Assembly (NCBI GenBank): GCA_041552135.1
Contig: JBFELL010000083.1
Span: 1-12,225, forward strand
Direction of reading: 5' to 3'
From: SZUA-186 sp041552135
GTDB taxonomy: Bacteria > Pseudomonadota > Gammaproteobacteria > UBA9214
Length of the DNA: 12,225 nt
Shown: positions 9,578 to 12,225 of the stretch, piece after piece
Position numbering within the stretch: position 1 is the first letter of the stretch
How the letters are laid out: the number at the start of each line of letters is the position of its first letter
The notes under the pieces: generated by a model
The model's database searches: none
What the model was told of the DNA's origin: nothing
What the model saw: the letters and a program-made list of their open reading frames with translations, nothing else
Position numbers and translations under genes: made by a program

Positions 9578-9589
9578 TCCCCTTAACCT
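9578..9589 (+). repeat. left copy of 12-bp direct repeat flanking the inserted element
   Basis: TCCCCTTAACCT begins 2 bp after the ftsB stop and recurs exactly at 9742-9753. The two copies bracket the fold-back element, so they read most simply as a target-site duplication. The last base of the element and the first base of the right copy cannot be assigned separately, so the duplication is 11 or 12 bp. Confidence 0.8.
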
Positions 9590-9742
9590 CAATGGCACTT
9601 ACTTAAGAGATGTCGTCCCCCATTGACCTCCAATTCGCCACGGAAGCACACAGAAAAACACGGAATATTCATTCACAATGACGATATCTTCCGTGTGATT
9701 CCGTGGCTATTTATCTGGATTAGTGCTTAAGTAAATGCCATT
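9590..9742. mobile_element. MITE-like fold-back element between ftsB and ispD
   Basis: This non-coding insertion of about 153 bp has near-perfect terminal inverted repeats: AATGGCACTTACTTAAG (9591-9607) and CTTAAGTAAATGCCATT (9726-9742), 16 of 17 bases pairing. A second inner inverted repeat, CCACGGAAGCACACAGAA (9638-9655) against TTCCGTGTGATTCCGTGG (9689-9706), pairs 16 of 18. The unit is flanked by the exact 12-bp direct repeat TCCCCTTAACCT. By hand count it is about 42% GC, clearly lower than the neighbouring genes. It encodes no credible protein, so it would have to be mobilised in trans by a transposase elsewhere in the genome. Removing the element and one repeat copy leaves a 24-bp ftsB-ispD junction, normal for this operon. 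I cannot assign an IS family. A compound repeat not moved by transposition is the main alternative. Confidence 0.75.
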
Positions 9743-9753
9743 CCCCTTAACCT
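9742..9753 (+). repeat. right copy of 12-bp direct repeat flanking the inserted element
   Basis: TCCCCTTAACCT, identical to the copy at 9578-9589, ends 10 bp before the ispD ATG. Base 9742 is shared with the end of the right terminal inverted repeat. Native operon sequence (GCCAGCCGCC) appears to resume directly after it. Confidence 0.8.
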
Positions 9754-9763
9754 GCCAGCCGCC

Positions 9764-10489
9764 ATGTCGACACACACCAGCCGCGACAGCGACGTGACCG
9801 TCTGGGCCATCGTGCCGGCGGCCGGCAGCGGCAGCCGCATGCAGGCGACGATGCCGAAGCAGTATCTCGGGCTTGCCGGCAAGCCGGTCATCGCGCACAC
9901 GCTCACGGCGCTGTTCGCCGTGCCGCGCATCGCCGGTGTCGTCGTCGCGGTTGCCGACAGGGATTGCGCCTGGCCCGCTATTGCCGGGCGCTTTGCCGGC
10001 CGGCACCTTGAGCAGGTCCGGGGCGGGGTGGAACGCTGCCATTCGGTACTGAACGCCCTGGAGCATCTCTCTGCCACGGCGGCGGAAAGCGACTGGGTGC
10101 TGGTGCATGACGCCGCGCGGCCCTGTGTGCGACCGGCGGACATCGACCGGCTGATCGATACCTGCCTGAGCGGTACGGATGGCGGCCTGCTGGGTATGCC
10201 GGTCTGCGACACCATGAAGCGGGTCGATCCGGCGGGTGACGTGATGGCTACGGTTGATCGCGATGGCCTGTGGCATGCCCTGACGCCGCAGATGTTCCGC
10301 ATCGGCCAGCTGCACACGGCCCTGCAGCAGGGGATCCGGGCGGGTGTCACCCTGACCGACGAGGCGTCCGCCATGGAGGCCGCCGGTTTCACGCCGCGCA
10401 TGGTCGAGGGGCAGCGCGACAACATCAAGATCACCGTGGCGTCCGACCTGGCACTCGCCGCGTTCTACCTGGACAAACGGGCGACATGA
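9764..10489 (+). CDS. ispD: 2-C-methyl-D-erythritol 4-phosphate cytidylyltransferase
   Basis: IspD transfers CMP from CTP to methylerythritol 4-phosphate, the third step of the MEP isoprenoid pathway, in the cytoplasm. The 241-residue product (E. coli 236) has the nucleotidyltransferase signature PAAGSGSRM at residues 18-26 and PKQY at 31-34. Arg25 and Lys32 correspond to the catalytic R20/K27 of E. coli. Further motifs are RGGVERCHSVLNAL, LVHDAARPCV, the LTPQMFR segment, LTDEASAMEAAG and EGQRDNIKITVASDLALA. The ATG at 9764 gives a slightly long N-terminus. There is no clear Shine-Dalgarno, so translation may depend on coupling or on the mRNA structure left by the upstream insertion. The stop overlaps the ispF start as ATGA. 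Confidence 0.97.
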   Translation: MSTHTSRDSDVTVWAIVPAAGSGSRMQATMPKQYLGLAGKPVIAHTLTALFAVPRIAGVVVAVADRDCAWPAIAGRFAGRHLEQVRGGVERCHSVLNALEHLSATAAESDWVLVHDAARPCVRPADIDRLIDTCLSGTDGGLLGMPVCDTMKRVDPAGDVMATVDRDGLWHALTPQMFRIGQLHTALQQGIRAGVTLTDEASAMEAAGFTPRMVEGQRDNIKITVASDLALAAFYLDKRAT

Positions 10490-10959
10490 TCCGCATCGGA
10501 CAGGGCATCGATGCCCATGCCTTCCAGCCGGGCGGCCGACTGGTGCTCGGCGGCGTGGAGATCCCGTATGAGCGCGGGCTCGCGGCGCACTCCGACGGCG
10601 ATGTCGTCCTGCACGCCCTGTGCGATGCCCTGCTGGGTGCGGCAGCACTTGGAGACATCGGCCGGCATTTCCCGCCGGGCGATCCGCAATACCGGGGTAT
10701 CGACAGCCGCATCCTGCTGCGGCGTGTGCGTGATCTTGTTGGCGGCGCGGGTTATCACGTCGTCAACACGGATATCACGATCGTGGCCGAGGCGCCGCGC
10801 TTGGCGGGGCACATCCCGGCCATGTGCGCGAACATTACGGCCGACCTCGGACTTGCTGACGGCTGTGTGAGCGTCAAGGCAACCACCTCCGAGCGTATGG
10901 GTTTCACCGGCCGGGGCGAGGGCATTGCCGCCTTTGCCGTCGCGCTGATCGTGGCCTGA
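10486..10959 (+). CDS. ispF: 2-C-methyl-D-erythritol 2,4-cyclodiphosphate synthase
   Basis: IspF cyclises CDP-methylerythritol 2-phosphate, releasing CMP, to give methylerythritol 2,4-cyclodiphosphate. It is a trimer with active sites at the subunit interfaces. The product is 157 residues (E. coli 159). The zinc ligands are in place: Asp9 and His11 in GIDAHAF, and His43 in HSDGDVVLHALCDALLGAAA. The C-terminal signature VKATTSERMGFTGRGEGIAA is intact. The ATG at 10486 overlaps the ispD stop (ATGA), implying translational coupling and balanced output of two consecutive or near-consecutive MEP enzymes. The same frame stays open upstream to 10270 inside ispD, but the residues before the ATG do not resemble the family. 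Confidence 0.98.
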   Translation: MIRIGQGIDAHAFQPGGRLVLGGVEIPYERGLAAHSDGDVVLHALCDALLGAAALGDIGRHFPPGDPQYRGIDSRILLRRVRDLVGGAGYHVVNTDITIVAEAPRLAGHIPAMCANITADLGLADGCVSVKATTSERMGFTGRGEGIAAFAVALIVA

Positions 10960-10974
10960 TCAGCGGCTGGCGGC

Positions 10975-10979
10975 AAGGA
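10975..10979 (+). promoter_or_regulatory. Shine-Dalgarno deciding the GTG start of truD
   Basis: AAGGA lies 7 nt before the GTG at 10987, in the 27-bp ispF-truD gap. A second in-frame GTG at 10996 would have 16 nt of spacing, so the first GTG is favoured. A TATAGT sequence at 10983-10988 overlaps the start codon but lacks a convincing -35. Confidence 0.6.
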
Positions 10980-10986
10980 CGGTATA

Positions 10987-12060
10987 GTGCGTCCTGTGTC
11001 AGCCGCTTTCCGCCCGTTCCCCTACACCCTGGAAGCCGCCATCGCGGACCTTGCCTGTGCGCATGGCGGTGCGCCGGTGCGTGGCGTGGTGCGTGCCTGC
11101 GCCGGGGATTTCCAGGTCACCGAACTGCCGCTGGTCGAGCCGGCCGGTGAGGGTGAACATGCCTGGTTGCTGGTCCGCAAGCGCGAAGAAAACACGGCGA
11201 CGGTCGCCGGCCGGCTGGCGCAACTCGCCGGGGTGCCGCTGCGCAATGTCGGCTACGCCGGCCTGAAGGACCGCAACGCGGTCACCGAACAGTGGTTCTC
11301 GGTGCACCTGCCGGGGCGGGCCGACCCCGACTGGCAGGCGCTGGATTCCGGCACCATTACCCTGCTGGCGCATACCCGGCACACCCGCAAGCTGCGTCGT
11401 GGCGCCCTGCAGGGCAATGCCTTTCGCCTGCGGCTGCGCGGGCTGTCCGGCGATGTCGACGGCCTGCACTCGCGCCTGCAGCAGGTGGCCGCGCAGGGTG
11501 TGCCGAACTACTTTGGCGAGCAGCGCTTCGGTCGGGGCGGCAGCAACCTGGTCACGGCGGCACGCCTGTTCGACGGTTCGGCCGGGCGCCTGTCGCGACA
11601 CCAGCGCGGGCTGGCGCTGTCGGCGGCGCGCGCCTTCCTGTTCAACCGGGTGCTGGGACGGCGGGTCACCGACGGCAGCTGGAACGGGCTGCTGCCGGGT
11701 GAGGCACTGCAGCTGGCGGGCAGCCACAGTTTCTTTGTCGCCGATACGCCGGATGCGGAACTGCAGCGGCGTCTGCAGGGCCACGATATCCATCCCACCG
11801 GCCCCCTGACCGGCAAGGGCGAGCCAGCGGTGAGCGGTGCGTGCCGGCAACTGGAAGAGGACTGCCTGGCGCCGTGTGCCGGCTGGGTGCAGGGCCTCGC
11901 CGCCGCCGGCCTGAAACAGGAACGCCGTGCCCTGCGGGTTATCCCCGATAACGCCACCTGGTCATGGCCGCAGGCGGATGAGTTGCTGCTGGAATTCAGT
12001 CTGCCGGCCGGCAGTTATGCCACCAGCGTGCTGCGCGAACTGGTCCGCAGCGGGGGATGA
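10987..12060 (+). CDS. truD: tRNA pseudouridine(13) synthase
   Basis: TruD isomerises U13 to pseudouridine in tRNA-Glu and some other tRNAs. The 357-residue product (E. coli 349) contains the family's catalytic motif YAGLKDRNAVTEQWFSVHLPG with the nucleophilic aspartate at residue 95. Other TruD signatures are GDFQVTELPLVEPAGEGEH, HTRKLRRGALQGNAFRLRLRG, VPNYFGEQRFGRGGSN and AARAFLFNRVLGRRV. The C-terminal part shows HPTGPLTGKGEP and LLEFSLPAGSYATSVLREL. The start is GTG 10987, supported by AAGGA; it gives about 13 more N-terminal residues than E. coli, so a later GTG (10996) cannot be excluded. The ispD-ispF-truD order is the conserved gammaproteobacterial one; surE usually comes next, and no part of it is visible before the window ends. 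Confidence 0.97.
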   Translation: MRPVSAAFRPFPYTLEAAIADLACAHGGAPVRGVVRACAGDFQVTELPLVEPAGEGEHAWLLVRKREENTATVAGRLAQLAGVPLRNVGYAGLKDRNAVTEQWFSVHLPGRADPDWQALDSGTITLLAHTRHTRKLRRGALQGNAFRLRLRGLSGDVDGLHSRLQQVAAQGVPNYFGEQRFGRGGSNLVTAARLFDGSAGRLSRHQRGLALSAARAFLFNRVLGRRVTDGSWNGLLPGEALQLAGSHSFFVADTPDAELQRRLQGHDIHPTGPLTGKGEPAVSGACRQLEEDCLAPCAGWVQGLAAAGLKQERRALRVIPDNATWSWPQADELLLEFSLPAGSYATSVLRELVRSGG

Positions 12061-12084
12061 GCCTGCGCTCTGGTGGCTGCATAT

Positions 12085-12114
12085 GTCGGATCACGGCCTT
12101 TGGCCCAATCCGAC
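12085..12114. repeat. palindromic intergenic repeat, copy 1
   Basis: GTCGGAT (12085-12091) pairs with ATCCGAC (12108-12114), and an inner GGCC (12095-12098) pairs with GGCC (12102-12105) around a TTT loop, with a small asymmetric internal loop between the two stems. It lies 24 bp after the truD stop. The sequence is a diverged version of copy 2 and faces the same way. Confidence 0.75.
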
Positions 12115-12155
12115 CTGCGGACTGTTCATGAATGGGGAATGATGCCTGGCGACAT

Positions 12156-12185
12156 GTCGGATTACGGCCTATGGCCTAATCCGAC
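12156..12185. repeat. palindromic intergenic repeat, copy 2
   Basis: GTCGGATTA (12156-12164) pairs with TAATCCGAC (12177-12185), then GGCC pairs with GGCC around a TAT loop. The whole forms a 13-pair hairpin with one bulged C at 12165. With copy 1, 71 bp upstream in the same orientation, it forms a two-unit array like those of dispersed REP-type repeats. From memory, GTCGGATTA...TAATCCGAC palindromes are common between genes of beta- and gammaproteobacteria. Confidence 0.8.
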
Positions 12186-12198
12186 CTTCAGGTAGCTG

Positions 12199-12220
12199 CC
12201 GGTTCCGGACCGGTACCGGT
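12199..12220. repeat. GC-rich CCGGT/ACCGG palindromes at the window edge
   Basis: CCGGT (12199-12203) can pair with ACCGG (12209-12213), and ACCGGTACCGGT (12209-12220) is itself a perfect 12-nt palindrome made of two ACCGGT units. It follows repeat copy 2 closely. The window ends five bases later, so I cannot tell whether it belongs to a larger repeat, a terminator or the next gene's promoter region. Confidence 0.4.
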
Positions 12221-12225
12221 AGGGG

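Noticed and set aside
9638..9706. Repeated CACGGAA units as a small CRISPR array
   Set aside because: The units are only 7-8 bp, irregularly spaced and partly inverted; there are no spacers of uniform length and no cas genes nearby.
10270..10485. Upstream extension of the ispF frame inside ispD
   Set aside because: The residues are unlike IspF, and the ATG at 10486 gives the family-standard 157-residue protein with ATGA overlap.
10999..11850. 283-codon minus-strand frame opposite truD
   Set aside because: It is antisense to a complete TruD and has no motif or ribosome-binding site.
11927..12142. 71-codon frame crossing the end of truD
   Set aside because: It is mostly out-of-frame truD, then runs through palindromic repeat copy 1. 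It has no motif or start signal.

Overview
The window is a high-GC, densely coding bacterial chromosome segment with every recognisable gene on the + strand. The order is dnaE (3' part), accA, tilS, pyrG, kdsA, eno, ftsB, ispD, ispF, truD. This order, and the close protein matches to Pseudomonas/E. coli-type families (KDO synthesis, hence a lipopolysaccharide outer membrane; FtsB; TruD), point to a gammaproteobacterium. High GC and a metal-dependent type of KdsA set it apart from enteric bacteria. I cannot name the genus from the sequence.

Layout. Positions 1-2706 are the C-terminal ~901 residues of the replicative DNA polymerase III alpha subunit; the PHP domain lies off the left edge. accA (2820-3779, fatty-acid synthesis) and tilS (3825-5165, tRNA-Ile2 lysidine) follow. 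A 110-bp gap with a weak promoter candidate precedes pyrG (5276-6949, CTP synthase). kdsA (6993-7832, KDO-8-phosphate synthase) and eno (7969-9255, enolase) are separated by a 136-bp gap holding a perfect 12-bp inverted repeat. ftsB (9306-9575, divisome), ispD (9764-10489) and ispF (10486-10959, MEP isoprenoid pathway, overlapping by ATGA) and truD (10987-12060, tRNA pseudouridine-13 synthase) complete the gene set.

The genes are housekeeping and serve replication, lipid and LPS precursor supply, nucleotide synthesis, glycolysis, division, isoprenoids and tRNA modification. CTP from PyrG is used by IspD and in CMP-KDO formation, and PEP from enolase is a KdsA substrate, so several neighbours share metabolites.

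The non-coding DNA holds the accessory content. Between ftsB and ispD sits a ~153-bp, AT-richer, fold-back element. It has 17-bp terminal inverted repeats (16/17 matching) and is bracketed by a perfect 12-bp direct repeat, so it looks like a MITE that split a formerly 24-bp ftsB-ispD junction. Downstream of truD are two same-orientation copies of a GTCGGAT...ATCCGAC palindromic repeat. I see no undescribed multi-gene system, CRISPR array, prophage, RNA gene or broken gene in this window.
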